A stretch of DNA of 64,000 nucleotides from Myotis daubentonii (lineage: Eukaryota; Chordata; Mammalia; Chiroptera; Vespertilionidae), in the NCBI RefSeq assembly GCF_963259705.1, contig NC_081851.1:61154855-61218854 (forward strand), read 5' to 3'. The notes beneath the pieces were generated by a model. It was not told where the DNA came from. It saw only the letters and a program-made list of their open reading frames with translations, and searched no databases. This document shows, one piece after another, positions 22,851 to 34,200 of this stretch (position 1 is the stretch's first letter; each line of letters opens with the position of its first letter). A program made the position numbers and the translations under genes.

Positions 22851-24079
22851 GTAACACCGACTAGCAGGGAGGAAAAGGATTGGGGATGGGAGGCAACAAG
22901 AGGATGGGGGTGGTGGCAGGAAGGGCCCTCAGGTGGGCAAGGCTTTGGTTGGGAGGAAGGTAGATGAGACGATGGAAAGAGAAAGAAACGTTTTGTGTCC
23001 AGATTGCACTGTCTCCCAGTGCCACTAGCAAGACAAAACAAGGCCAAGGGTCCCTGTGCCCCCAGTGGGTTGAGGACATAGCCAGGTTGCGGAAGTAAAA
23101 GGGGGAGAGAGAAGAGAGGAGAAGGGAAAGGAAAGGGAGAAAGGAGAAGGCTTTAGGTGGGGAGGGCTAGGCTAGCCTTAGTGAGTTTGTTGGGGGAGGG
23201 GTGGTTCATGCCCAGTTTCCCACCTGCTGATGACTGCGGGTCTGTGGCTGTATCTGAAGGTGCAGGCAGTGTGATAAGGGGAAATGGCACTGTCCTGTAG
23301 TAACTGGCTGGATGACCTCTGGGGTTTCTTATCTATAAAAGGAAAGAGTTGGCCTTCCAGTCTCAAAGGTTGCTTCCAACTGGAACCGTTTCTGTGTTGT
23401 GAAGTGGTGATGATTTTGAAAGTCCCTTGATTCCACCACCAGGAGGGATCCACACCTTGCCCGGAAGACATCCTGATTAACCCAGGGGAGTGAGCTGTAG
23501 AAGCCTGTCCCTCCTCCTGTTGGCAGAAAGTTCATAGGAAAAGTGCCTGGAACCTGCTGCTAGTCTCAAGTCTTCCTTCAGCGTTGATAAGAATGCCTTT
23601 GTTTGAGTCTCAAGCAAGTCTCCAATTACGTAACTCACTTGTATTAAAGCTCTCCCTGTCTGTTTTATATGCAGCCTTCTAGCCGCCCTGGTTTGCAGCT
23701 TTAATGGAATAGGTGACCTTGTAGTTATGCTCAGTGTTTTTGTCTTTCTCTTTCAGATCTTGACAGGATAATCCCATTGGTTTGTTTAGTAAACACTGTG
23801 GCCGCTCTACGATCGAGCAGCCTGACAAATGGCCCGGGACTGGTCTGGGAAAGCTTTGCGTCTCCCTCAGGACCTCAGAGAGTTTTCAAGGGAACAAGCC
23901 CCAACCAAACCCATCCCCAAACCCATTCCCCCTTAGAGAGCCCGGCAGTTTAGTTCTTGTGTATTGAGCAACCCCTGAAGACAAGATTTATTCATCATTT
24001 ACTCCCGGGAGTAGTACTCCTGGCACCCCAACCAAAGTGGCTAAAATGGTCTGCATAACACTTACTACTATTTGAAATT
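22851..24079. other. Mostly unassigned; purine tract and a MIR piece
   Basis: A purine-rich tract (GA/GGA-type) spans about 23,091-23,160. A diverged MIR (+) is likely at 23,270-23,420 ('ggctggatgacctctggggt', 'cttatctataaaagg'). No gene is seen. Confidence 0.4.
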
Positions 24080-24560
24080 ACCTTATTTACTTATTTTGTC
24101 TGTAATGACTGTCATCCTCCACCTTGAACTGTAGTGTGAGGTCTCCCTGGAGCAGGGGAGCTCTCTGCCAGTGCCCATGACTGTGCCTTACATCAGGAGA
24201 TGCACGGCCGGCCATGCAGCCAGCAATCATTTATTGAGCACCTAGTATGCACTAGGCATTGGGATGGGTGTGTCTATAAAAAGTAAAATAAAAATAAATG
24301 AGTTGCATGCTTGGAGGTATGTTGGCAAAACTAGAAGTTTCCTCGAACACTGTGCTCTCCCCTGCTCAGTATTTGGGAGGCTGCCATCCACTGATTCACT
24401 GCTTGCTATTGTGCTAGATACTGAAATGGGGCAAGAGAAGGCAGGAGATGAACAGAGCATGTTCTCAAGGAATTCGCTGGCCCAATGTGGGGACGGCGCA
24501 GGCGGAGGGCAGACGTGTAAATGAGAACTCTGATACAGTGGGATCGGTGCCCTAATCCAG
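24080..24560. mobile_element. L2 LINE fragments, both orientations
   Basis: 24,080-24,215 looks like sense L2 ('gtctgtaatgactgtcatcc', 'cagtgcccatgactgtgcct'). From 24,220 the reverse L2 tail appears ('catttattgagcacctagta', 'tgcactaggcattggga', later 'gagcatgttctcaaggaatt'). Confidence 0.5.
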
Positions 24561-24837
24561 GGATGAGCACAGTGTCATAGGAGCAGTCATCAGAGGAGGA
24601 GGACAAGAAAACTTCAGCTTTATAGGGCAGAGGGTTCATCAAGAGTTAAACAGAAGAGGGGGAAGAGCACTCAAATCATGAGGGAAAACATATGCAAAAA
24701 TAGGGAGCCCAGAGAAGGGTTTTGCCGGAAGAGGAGCAAGTTGGTGGAGCTTTGCACCGGAGGGCCTTGGAGGAGCCATGGGGAATGAGGCTGGAAAGGT
24801 TAGCTGCGGCCAGAATGAGGAAAGTATGACTCTAGGG

Positions 24838-25072
24838 CAGTGATGGCGAACCTTTTGAGCTCGGCGTGTCAGCATTTTGAAAAACCCTAACTTAACTCTG
24901 GTGCCGTGTCACACATAGAAATTTTTTGATATTTGCAACCATAGTAAAACAAAGACTTATATTTTTGATATTTATTTTATATATTTAAATGCCATTTAAC
25001 AAAGAAAAATCAACCAAAAAAATGAGTTCGCGTGTCACCTCTGACACGCGTGTCATAGGTTCGCCATCACTG
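24838..25072. mobile_element. hAT MITE (family B, first copy)
   Basis: Perfect 15-bp inverted ends CAGTGATGGCGAACC and GGTTCGCCATCACTG. The 8-bp target duplication ctctaggg is perfect (24,830-24,837 and 25,073-25,080). The interior is A/T-rich and non-coding. A second inner palindrome 'ctgacacgcgtgtca' lies near the right end. Very close to the copy at 51,743-51,977. Confidence 0.93.
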
Positions 25073-25499
25073 CTCTAGGGCCTAGTAAGGAAAAAAAGAA
25101 GAAGGGAATAGTCTTGTCCATAGAAACGTAATCTCAGACTCCCTCGGCTGGACAGGCAAACCCTGGAGTAGTCAAAGTGCCCTGACTTGTTGCTGATGCT
25201 CTGATTCTAGAAATTTGCATTGGCATTTGGATATATTCAGGAGTAGGAGCAGGAGCAGATTTGAGGAGTTTTGTGTTTTTTTAAGAAAAAGAATACAAAA
25301 TTTGATTGCAAGAGTGCTGGGGTGCCCCCCAGGGCCTTGGAAGAGCCTTGTACAGGTGAGACACTCTGAGGCTCACACTGGGACCTGTGTGGTGATTGTC
25401 CAAAATATTGTAAGTCAGAAGTAAGGCCTGATTTTATAATTTCAAGGCTATTTCCCTGGGAGAAAAGTCATTTGCTATAAACATGTCAGTCCTGTGTCC

Positions 25500-25620
25500 T
25501 CTTTTACCTACACGCTAGGTGACCCTGCCCCTCACATGACCCACAGTGTCTTTTGTGGTCTAGCCCCATCTGCCTTTCTGACCGCCTCTTGTCTCTCTCC
25601 CTGCTCCAGCCACACTGGCT
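25500..25620 (+). mobile_element. L2 LINE fragment
   Basis: 'tggtctagccccatctgcct' and 'ccctgctccagccacactgg' follow the L2 sense order. Diverged. Confidence 0.45.
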
Positions 25621-25714
25621 CTCTGTCTGGGTTGTTTCTAGTTTGGGACTATCATGAATAGTGTTGCAATGACTATTCTTATACATGCTTTTTGGTGAAA
25701 ATATATATGGATTT

Positions 25715-26810
25715 CCCAGCCGGAATGGCTCAGTGGCTGAGTGTTGATCTATGAACCAAGAAGTCACAGTTCGATTCTTGTCAGGGCACATGCCTGGATT
25801 GCAGGCTCCCTCCACAGTGTGGGGCGTGCAGGAGGCAGCTGATCAATGATACTCTCTTATTATTGACTAGGGGCCCGGTGCACGAAATTCGTGCACTGGG
25901 TGTGTGTGGGGAGGGGAGTGTCCCTCAGCCCAGCCTGCTCCCTCTCACATACTGGGAGCCCTCAGGCGTTGACCCCCATCACCCTCCGATCGCCTGATCG
26001 GCCCCTTGCCCAGGCCTGACGCCTCCGCCAGAGGTGTCAGGCTTGGACAGGGGACCCCCATCTCCCCCTGATCACTGGCTCTGGCCCCCGCCCAGGCCTG
26101 AGGCCTCTGACCCAGGATTCAGGCCTGGGCAAGGGGACCATCATATCCCCCCAATCCCCGGCTCCACCCCCCACCCAGGCCTGATGCCTCGGCCAGAGGA
26201 ATTGACCCTCATCACCCTCCGATCACCAATCACCGGAACGGCCCCTTCACCAGGCCTGAGGCCTCTGGCCTAGGTGTCCGGCCCGGGCAGCGGGGACCCG
26301 CAGCTGCAGCGGCCCCGCGATCGTGGGCTCCGCTTTAGGCCCAGGCAAGGGACCCCTAGCTCCCGGGACTGCCAGCTTCGACCGTGCCCAGCTCCCATCG
26401 CTGGCTCCACCCCTACTTCCTGCTATCACTGGCCAGGGCAGAAAAGGCGCCTGATTCTCCGATCATGGCTGGGGGGCAGGGCAAAGGCGGGCCCAGGGGC
26501 CGCCTTTGCCCTGCCCCCCAGCTCTTAGCTCCCCCCTGAGTTTCCGATCACTGTCAGTGGCAGGGGGCTTCTTCCTGCTTTCCCTTTCGCCTCCCTGCAT
26601 TGTGCCTACATATGCAAATTAACTGCCATCTTGTTGGCAGTTAACTGCCAATCATAGTTGGCAGTTAATTTGCATATAGCCCTGATTAGCCAATGAAAAG
26701 GGTATTGTCGTACGCCAATTACCATTTTTCTCTTTTATTAGATAGGATGTTTCTATCTCTCTCTCCCTCTCTTTCCTCTCTGAAATCAATAAAAAATATA
26801 TTTAAAGAAA
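25715..26810 (+). mobile_element. VES SINE split by a Helitron
   Basis: SINE head and body at 25,715-25,866 ('aatggctcagtggctgag', 'gcaggaggcagctgatcaat') and the tail at 26,748-26,810 ('tgtttctatctctctctccc', AATCAATAAAAAATATATTT). Perfect 18-bp target duplications gaaaatatatatggattt at 25,697-25,714 and 26,811-26,828 enclose the whole, so the SINE landed first in the old L1. Confidence 0.92.
25867..26747 (-). mobile_element. HeliBat-type non-autonomous Helitron inside a VES SINE
   Basis: On the minus strand it starts TCCTATCTAATAAAAGAG and ends in the hairpin GTGCACGAATTTCGTGCAC-type sequence plus CGGGCCCCTAG. It lies between the A and T of the SINE segment 'attga|tgtttc', with no target bases lost or duplicated. 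881 bp, longer than the relative at 19,349-19,945. The GC-rich interior holds several diverged repeats of a 'caggcctgaggcctctg' motif. No transposase is encoded. Confidence 0.93.
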
Positions 26811-27460
26811 GAAAATATATATGGATTTAGTTGGGTATAAATCCAGGAGTAGAATTGCTAGGTCATAGGTTATACTTATATTCATAGATAGTGCCAAAGG
26901 GTTTTCCAAAATGGTCGTACCAATTTGTTCCCTCGTTATTGGTGTGTGAGAGCTGCAAATGTTTCACATTTTTAACACTTGCCATTGTCTATCTTTTCAT
27001 TTTAGCTATGCTGGAATGTGACTCATGATAGATTTGAATATATTTAATTATAATGAATTGAATTTGTCATATACTTTAGTAATATATTTGTGGAATGGTA
27101 TATAATTAACCTGAGAATAGGTAGATGTTAGATCAATGTTAATGCTCAATTATATTCTTGTCTTGTGCTGTTCTCAGATTCCTTCCTATGTAGAGGTTCA
27201 ACCCACCCAACAAGATGGCAGGCTTCTTTCATAGTGGTTATAGCCCTCAGCACAGTGCTAGGCAGAGCAGGCACCCAGGAAGTTCTGATTTAATTGGGCT
27301 GAACTAAATGATGGAGGCAAACACACTAAGGGCTATGGAATGGTTCTCCATTCATAGATTCATGCCTGATCATCCCATTTTCAGGCACTCCCTAGGGTGA
27401 TGGAAGGACCAGCAGAGAGGAATTCTAGAAAATGTCCAATTCCTTCATGTTCCTCTAGAG

Positions 27461-27683
27461 CAGCGGTTCTCAACCTGTGGGTCGCGACCCCTTTGGGGGT
27501 CGAACGATCCTTTCACAGGGGTCGCCTAAGACCATCGGAAAACACATATGTAATTACATATTGCTTTTGTGATTAATCACTATGCTTTAATTATTTTCAA
27601 TTTGTAACAATGAAATTGGGGGTCACCACAACATGAGGAACTGTATTAAAGGGTCGCGGCATTAGGAAGGTTGAGAACCACAG
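27461..27683 (+). mobile_element. SPIN-type hAT MITE
   Basis: Ends CAGCGGTTCTCAACCTGTGG and GGTTGAGAACCACAG, interior 'cgcgacccctttgggggtcg' and 'gtgattaatcactatgcttt'. Perfect 8-bp target duplication ctctagag at 27,453-27,460 and 27,684-27,691. The sequence is that of SPACE INVADERS (SPIN) non-autonomous elements, known for repeated horizontal transfer among tetrapods. Shorter than the copy at 29,754-30,059 because of an interior deletion. Confidence 0.93.
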
Positions 27684-27691
27684 CTCTAGAG

Positions 27692-29753
27692 CCTGCATTC
27701 CAATGCTAAAACAATTAGGTAGGATGAACCCTTCTCTTTTCAACAGGACTTCTGTGAGGCACTACCTTAGTCCACCAGAAAGTGGAACAGACAGCAGACT
27801 GTCTCACCCTGGGTTGTCAGGAGACAGCATTGTTTGTGTCCTTCCATGCTTGAAGGGGTGCTTTGCACTCAAAACGTCTGATCTTATTACACTAACCTGA
27901 GTTCCCTATTGCTGCGTCCAGTTTCATAGAAATTTCTCCGAAGGCCACAGTAATCTCTAGGATATGTAGTTCCTTTTTCTTGCTGATTTTTTTTTTTTTT
28001 TTACATCTGTCCTAATTTTTAAGAACTATTTCTGTCATCTCATCAGCTGGAGAATCTGTGCTCAATTGCCCATTTCAACATGCAGCATTATGTCATGCTA
28101 CCCACATCTTTGTTCATATTACATGTTGGCTACTTCCGGACTGAGATCCTGAGATGTCAACTTAGTACATTTTAACAGTTCTGATTTAATTTGGTATTAG
28201 GCACTTACTGAAAATAATTGGTGAAATATCCCCCACCCCACCCACCCCCTGCTTTCTCTGTTTTGCACGCTGACGTTCAGCATGAAGGACTGGTTTTATG
28301 GGCCTGGTTATAAAGTGGAGATTAAAGAAGGAAGAAAATATGGACTTTGAGAAACACGTGTAAGTGCTGATAACACTGAGTCAGTTTCCAGACTCCATGT
28401 GGGCTACTGGCTGTCAGGCATATCAAAATTAAGTGTGTGTGTATGTGTGTGAGAGAGAGAAGAGAGAAATCCCTGAAAAGAATATTGTGGTAGATCCCCA
28501 AAGCATATCAGAGTGTAACTGTATACATTCACTAATGGGAACAGGCTTGTTCTGCAGGCTGGAATCATGATCAGCAGGTAATCAGATCTCGTGCTCTGGG
28601 GCCTCCCATGACACAGTGATTGTTGTAGACTAGACCAAAAACAATGGGATGTTTGAGTCTCCTCTTTCTCTCCTATCAGGGCTGGCCAGCTTCCCAAGAT
28701 GTGTGGGGTGTGGGAGGAGGACTGAGTTTCAAAATGCTTTTCCTCTGGGGATGGGCCTCATATCTCAGGTCTCCTGATAGGAGATCATATGTTACATACA
28801 TATGTCTCTCTCTATATATATACTTTTCAATCTCAGATTGAACTGGCTATGACTCTTGGGTTTATTAACTTCAGGTCCATTAGGCAACTCCATGAGTATT
28901 TTTGATTAGGTAGCCAGGGACCATAAGCTCAAATGCTGAGGGTGGATTGAGCAAGACAGCATATATATGAAATGTGGTTTGTAGCAAGCTGGAGAATCTA
29001 TTTCCCTTCCAAATAGGGATCCACCAGCTGGCTTTAGATAAGGGTCATTATGTAGGAGACTGGCCCAGGTGCTCAGACCCACTGATTTTCCAAGAAAAGC
29101 CAGAAATCCTGATTTTTAAAAAATGTGTGTAATATATTTTAAAAAAATATTTGTAACTAATTTAAATTGAAAAAAATATCACTTTGTAGGCCAACTATGT
29201 GAGAATAAAACAAAACAAACCTGGAGGTCTCATTTAGCTCCCAAACATCCAAGTTAAAAGAATTTTCTGATGGGAAAAACCCAACTTATTCAAGTCACTT
29301 CAAGTTATAGAGGACTAGATTATAAGGATATGTGTGACCATAAGATAAACAGGATTTTCAACTATGCAAGCAGGCCTCATAAAAAGCCAAGAACTCTATC
29401 ACAAACATTTCTGGTCAAGGGATGAGCCGAAACTGTACATGACTGATACTTGCCGGGAACTGGAAGGTCCTTTATCACCACTAATGATGTCACTTCTGTT
29501 TCTCAATCGGTGGCATGTTTCAACATAAGCTGCCTATTAATTAATTTCTCACATTACTTTCTCTGGCAACTGTAGCATATTTGACTGGATCTCAGGGCTT
29601 CCAGGCTGCTCCTACGCTTCAATACTTTAGTTATGCTCAGATTCGAGGGGGTATGTGTGGGCTCATTTTCCTTGTGGCAAGTGCATTGCTGGAGCAGAAG
29701 AGGAGGAGATGGTAGGACAGGGTGCATTTGAAAGCTGTGCCCATGATCTAATC
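27692..29753. other. Unassigned intergenic sequence with simple repeats
   Basis: A (TG)n/(GA)n tract lies at about 28,433-28,470 and a short (TA)n at about 28,812. Otherwise no named repeat or gene. Confidence 0.35.
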
Positions 29754-30059
29754 CACTGGTTCTCAACCTTTCTAATGCTGTGACTAATACAGTTCCTCAT
29801 GTTGCGGTGACCCCCAACCATAAAATTATTTTCGTTGCTACTTCATAACTGTAATTTTGCTACTGTTATGAATCGTAATGTAAATATCTGATATGCAGGA
29901 TGTATTTTCACTGTTACAAATTGAACATAATTAAAGCATAGTGATTAATCACAAAACAATATGTAATTATATGTGTGTTTTCCGATGGTCTTAGGCGACC
30001 CCTGTGAAAGGGTCCTTCGACCCCCAAAGGGGTCGTGACCCACAGGTTGAGAACCGCTG
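29754..30059 (-). mobile_element. SPIN-type hAT MITE, longer form
   Basis: Ends CACTGGTTCTCAACC and GGTTGAGAACCGCTG, perfect 8-bp target duplication atctaatc at 29,746-29,753 and 30,060-30,067. It lies in opposite orientation to the copy at 27,461 and keeps about 80 bp more interior ('tcataactgtaattttgcta', 'gctactgttatgaatcgtaa'). Confidence 0.93.
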
Positions 30060-30353
30060 ATCTAATCCATGACAGAGATTATGGGCTACCTCTTCCATTG
30101 GCAACTCCTCCCTTTTTTCTTTCTAATAATATTCAACTTTGATCTGATATCAGGTAACTTGTGTGCTTCAGGGAAAGTTGGATTTTGATCACATTAAATC
30201 ACTCATGGCCACTCCACTCCCTTTTGTCAAAGATTAGTTTAGAAACCGGCATGTGTAGCAATTCTAAGCAATGAGACAGAGAAAGTCTAAGGGGCATTTT
30301 CCTTCTGATGAGAAAAGATTCAAGACAAGAAATAGACCCTCTTTTGTCTACAC

Positions 30354-30967
30354 CAAGTATGTCAAACTCACTGCCTGCAGGCCGCATGCGCCCACAACGA
30401 ATATTTTTGCAGCCCAGTCAATATTATGGTATGTAAGAAACGTTTTAATAAAATTTTCGGAACTTAATTTTTACAATATGCTGTTATACATAATTATTAA
30501 TGAGGAACTACAATGTTTGCTAACGACTGATTACTATAATCGTGTTGCATTCATTTCCCTTATGTGCCTTATGCGCAGGCGCCCTATTTCTCTCCACTAA
30601 CACTAGCAGCGAATATTTTAGCAGCTGATTGCTACATCATTAGTCTTGTACTGACTTGTTTGGTGTGCGCAACAGGAAATATTTTGCTTTCTGAGAACAA
30701 GAAAAATAGGTTTACTTGCGTTACACTTATTTGTGCAGTTATTCAGTGTCTGGTAAGTTAATGTTCAAAAAATATTATTTTTTATTAAAATGTTCTTTCA
30801 TTTTGTGTTAATGATTACTCATTTATTTCCGCCCTTTGTATTCAGCATGTCTCTATCGAAATAAACCTATGTTCCTATGAAAATTGAAGCTTTTGTTTTT
30901 TTGCGGCCCACATGAACTTAAACCTTGTGTATTTAGCCCGTGTTAGCCTTTGAGTTTGACATGCTTG
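30354..30967. mobile_element. hAT element, 614 bp non-autonomous
   Basis: 17-bp inverted ends CAAGTATGTCAAACTCA and TGAGTTTGACATGCTTG (one mismatch). Target duplications gtctacac (30,346-30,353) and gtctaccc (30,968-30,975) match at seven of eight. The interior is A/T-rich, with subterminal 'gcaggccgcatg' and 'gcggcccacatg' motifs that mirror each other. No transposase frame of useful length is present. Confidence 0.85.
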
Positions 30968-30975
30968 GTCTACCC

Positions 30976-33900
30976 TGTTGCATCTTTAAAGGGCATTCAA
31001 AACTTTAGCAACCCAGTTTGTAACCATAGGGGATAAATGTGTGGACAAAAGTCAACCTGTAGAGGAAAGAAAAGTAGAAAATGTAAAAGGAAAAAAAGCT
31101 CCCCCCAAACCTCCAGATGTTTTAATGATGCCTTTGAACAGCGAGTTAACCAACCCTGAAAATATTCTGCCTTTGAACTTACTGTTGCATGAGACTACTA
31201 CAACATTCTCCTTTTTGTTGATGATGTTCGTGGTTGGGTTTTCTGTTATTTTCAGCCTAAGGCATCCTAATGTATTATCAATTATTACTTCACTTATAAT
31301 ATTGAACTAGCATAGCTTTCTCCTTTAAATTAAATTATGTCCTCAAAGGGTTTACTGGAAGCAGCCTATGAATCTTAATGTTGCCCTTTCTGCTCAAAGA
31401 AGAAGCCTCTGCAAGTTACAGCTGTCTCTGGGCGGAGGAACCTGTTGAAAGCTTGCAGGTGTGATGGGAGGCCTCACTGGCAGGAGACAAGAGCTATATT
31501 GGGCATCTGTGGTGGATTGGCAGCTTGTGCCCAACACCAACACCATATCCTTAGTACACTGCCTAGAGAACCACAGTCTTAGTTGAATGCAAATGATCTA
31601 AATGATCTGAAGAGTTATGCCTGAGAATCTATGATCACTATTTGCAAGCCCATTGCAGATCCTTTGAGGCTCCGTCTACCAGAGAGATCCCCAGCTCACG
31701 GTCCATCTTGCACCTATCGCTCGAGTCTCCCCAGCAGCATCTCCCAAGTCTCTCCTCTATTAAAATGTTTGCTGCTATTGTGTTTTGTATTTCACTCCCA
31801 CCTTTGCTTTCTGCATCCTTCTCCCCTTCCCTACGGCCGCGGAGGGAATAGCTGGCCGGATTGCTTTAGTGGATGTTGAAGCGGGTAGACGAGACACCAA
31901 GGTCTTATGCTTCCATTTCCAGGCTTGTGGGGCTTGGGAACACCATCATTTAGTGAGCGGATGAACTCTAATACATTCCAAGTTGTCTTTTTAAGAAATT
32001 TCTTCTTTTAGTTCTTGAATTTTTGTTGCCTAATTTCTCTTTCCTCCCTGTTGACCCACATGGATATTTTCTCACTTTCTTAGTTTTCACTTCCTCTTTG
32101 TCTCTCTTTCCCATTCTTGACTGCTCACAACGCCTTTATCCCATAATATGCCTTTTCCTGTCTTTCCACCAAAGGCCCGTTATTTTTCTTCCTCCCTCCC
32201 CAGAGCATCTACGTGTCCACCTGGCGTTTCCATGGTTTACTGGTGCTCCTCTCCTGACTTAATTTTGGTAAATAGCCATGTGTCAGTCTTCGGCATATTC
32301 TGCTTAACCCGTTGCCCCCCAAATGGCAACCAGCTCCTCAGTTCTCACGTAGTATTATTAAATATATTAAAACCACTCTGGTTAAAGTATTAGAGTGGAA
32401 AATTTTGTGTCCTTTTATACAACTGCAACTTCTATGGTGAGAAATAACCTGTTTAAGAACAAGTTCCTTACCTATAGCCATGGTGTTTTGCCCAATGTTT
32501 TCCTTCATTGACCTGAATATAACAAATACTATCAATCACTATCAACTGAGGATGAAATAAAAGAAAAGATGAATGTAGGGAAGGAGAGAGTCCCAATAAA
32601 GGATACAGGGTGCCGTTGGTCATCACCTTCAGATTTCAATATGCCTGTGAACTAAAATCTAAAATTGCTGTTTTCCAGATAGACATGCACATTTTTGGTA
32701 AAATGAGAACAGGAGGAAAACATTTGATCCATGCTGAAATTCCTAAGTATTTTTATTTTTATCCTCTGTTATGGGGCAATTTTGCTCTACTGAGCTAGGG
32801 CCAAAATACAGCTAGTGAGGACAACATTTCTCCTTCAAGTTCCTTTTGGCGTTGCCTGTATTATCATCACTCCTGTGCACTGGTTTGTGCTGGGTTGGTC
32901 ACACACCCAGTGCCCTTAACAAGAGGACCGGTAAGACTAGGGCCTGAGAGGTGAGTGGTGGAGTACAGGCATAGCATCTGTTCCCTGTCTATCCTGTTGG
33001 GAGCTGCTGGGGACCCCTAGTTAGTGGGCTGAGACCAAAAACAGAGGAATTGGCTTCATGAGACTTTGAGGCATGCCCAGCAGGGAGTGAGGGGATGAAA
33101 CTGTGAAGTCTCTATTCAGGGGAGAGATGGGGAAGCTTCCGGCACAAGCAGACCTGCTCAGAACACAATGTGACAGGGCTGATGGGAGGCTGATCTCACT
33201 GCCCCTGCATGGAATCTTCTCAGCTGTGGTGCCCAGTGGACCAGAGGCGCTGGGAGCGTCAGCAATCTACACGCTTGGCATCGATCCCAGCTCTCTGCAT
33301 TGGCACTGTCAGCACCAGCAGGGATAAGGCTCTGTCCTCAAGAACTCTGAGGAAAGCAGATGCCGACGGGAGGGAGGTGTTGGAGGCGATGGCAGGGCTG
33401 GGCGGAGAAGTACGCTGAACATGAAGACTTGCTCAAGGAAAAACCAACCAACCAGCCTATAAATGATAGTGGGATGCTGCACTTCCTTCAGTTTTGTGGA
33501 AATGAAAGTACATGAAAGTTAAATACGTTTTCAAGGGTTCTTATCCCAGAGTGGAAATTGCAACCTGGAGCTCTTGCTGCTGCTGTTTCTGGGTTATCCA
33601 AAGCAAGTGTGGACTTCTAAGGATGTGTTTTCATGGATTGAAATATGCCTTTAAGATGCTCCCGAGGCCTCTGGAATGGAGCGGAGAACGGGTATGAGCT
33701 GGAGGGCAGGGCTGGCTGCTGGCAGCACGGCCCAGTGTGGTATCCAGAGTAGTGATGGCTGATGCGTAGTGTTTCCCTAGCAACAGGTGACCCTCCATCA
33801 AAGCAGTTTGGGGTCTGGATTTGAGATGCTGACTACACTTAACACACCAGAGCATTGATGACTTCATCTCTTCACCTTCTGAGATTGGCCATTGATGGCA

Positions 33901-34039
33901 CATGGCGACAAGAAGGGGACTTGTGGTTGGGGGTGAGGCGGGGGAGAGTTGGGCTAAGTCCAAAGAGCTATTGGTATCATACACCTGCAATTTCTCAAGC
34001 CATTCCAGGAAAACAGAGCTTAGTTGTTCCAAGTGTGAA
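30976..34039. other. Unassigned intergenic sequence
   Basis: Three kilobases without a confident family. 31,340-31,870 has LTR-like composition (GC-rich, then AATTAAA-like signals and pyrimidines) but I could not place TG/CA ends. 31,990-32,330 is pyrimidine-rich. Confidence 0.3.
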
Positions 34040-34200
34040 TTGTCCAGTTCCACTTGTGGGTTCAAAGCCCAGCGGCCCTATTTTATAAGCTGGGCAACCT
34101 TGGGCAAATTATTGAACTTCTCTTGGCTTCAGGCTCCTTGTAAATGGAGCTAGTAATAATATCTCTCTTTTAAAGTGACGGTGAAGCTTAACTGGAAAAA
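34040..34200 (+). mobile_element. MIR SINE
   Basis: 'gtgggttcaaagcccagcgg', 'ctgggcaaccttgggcaaat', 'tattgaacttctcttggctt' and 'taaatggagctagtaataat' are in MIR sense order. Confidence 0.7.

Larger units (their letters stand above)
25621..27040 (-). mobile_element. Old L1 3' region, split by a VES SINE
   Basis: Reverse L1M sequence on both flanks. Left part 'actatcatgaatagtgttgc' up to 25,714; right part 'ggatttagttgggtataaat', 'agaattgctaggtcataggt', 'ttttccaaaatggtcgtacc' from 26,821. The two halves join cleanly once the VES and one copy of its target duplication are removed. Confidence 0.75.

Noticed and set aside
26034..26528. Frames inside the HeliBat interior, considered as captured exons
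   Set aside because: Low-complexity Pro/Gly/Arg from a GC-rich repeat interior; the related Helitron at 19,349 does not keep the same frame.
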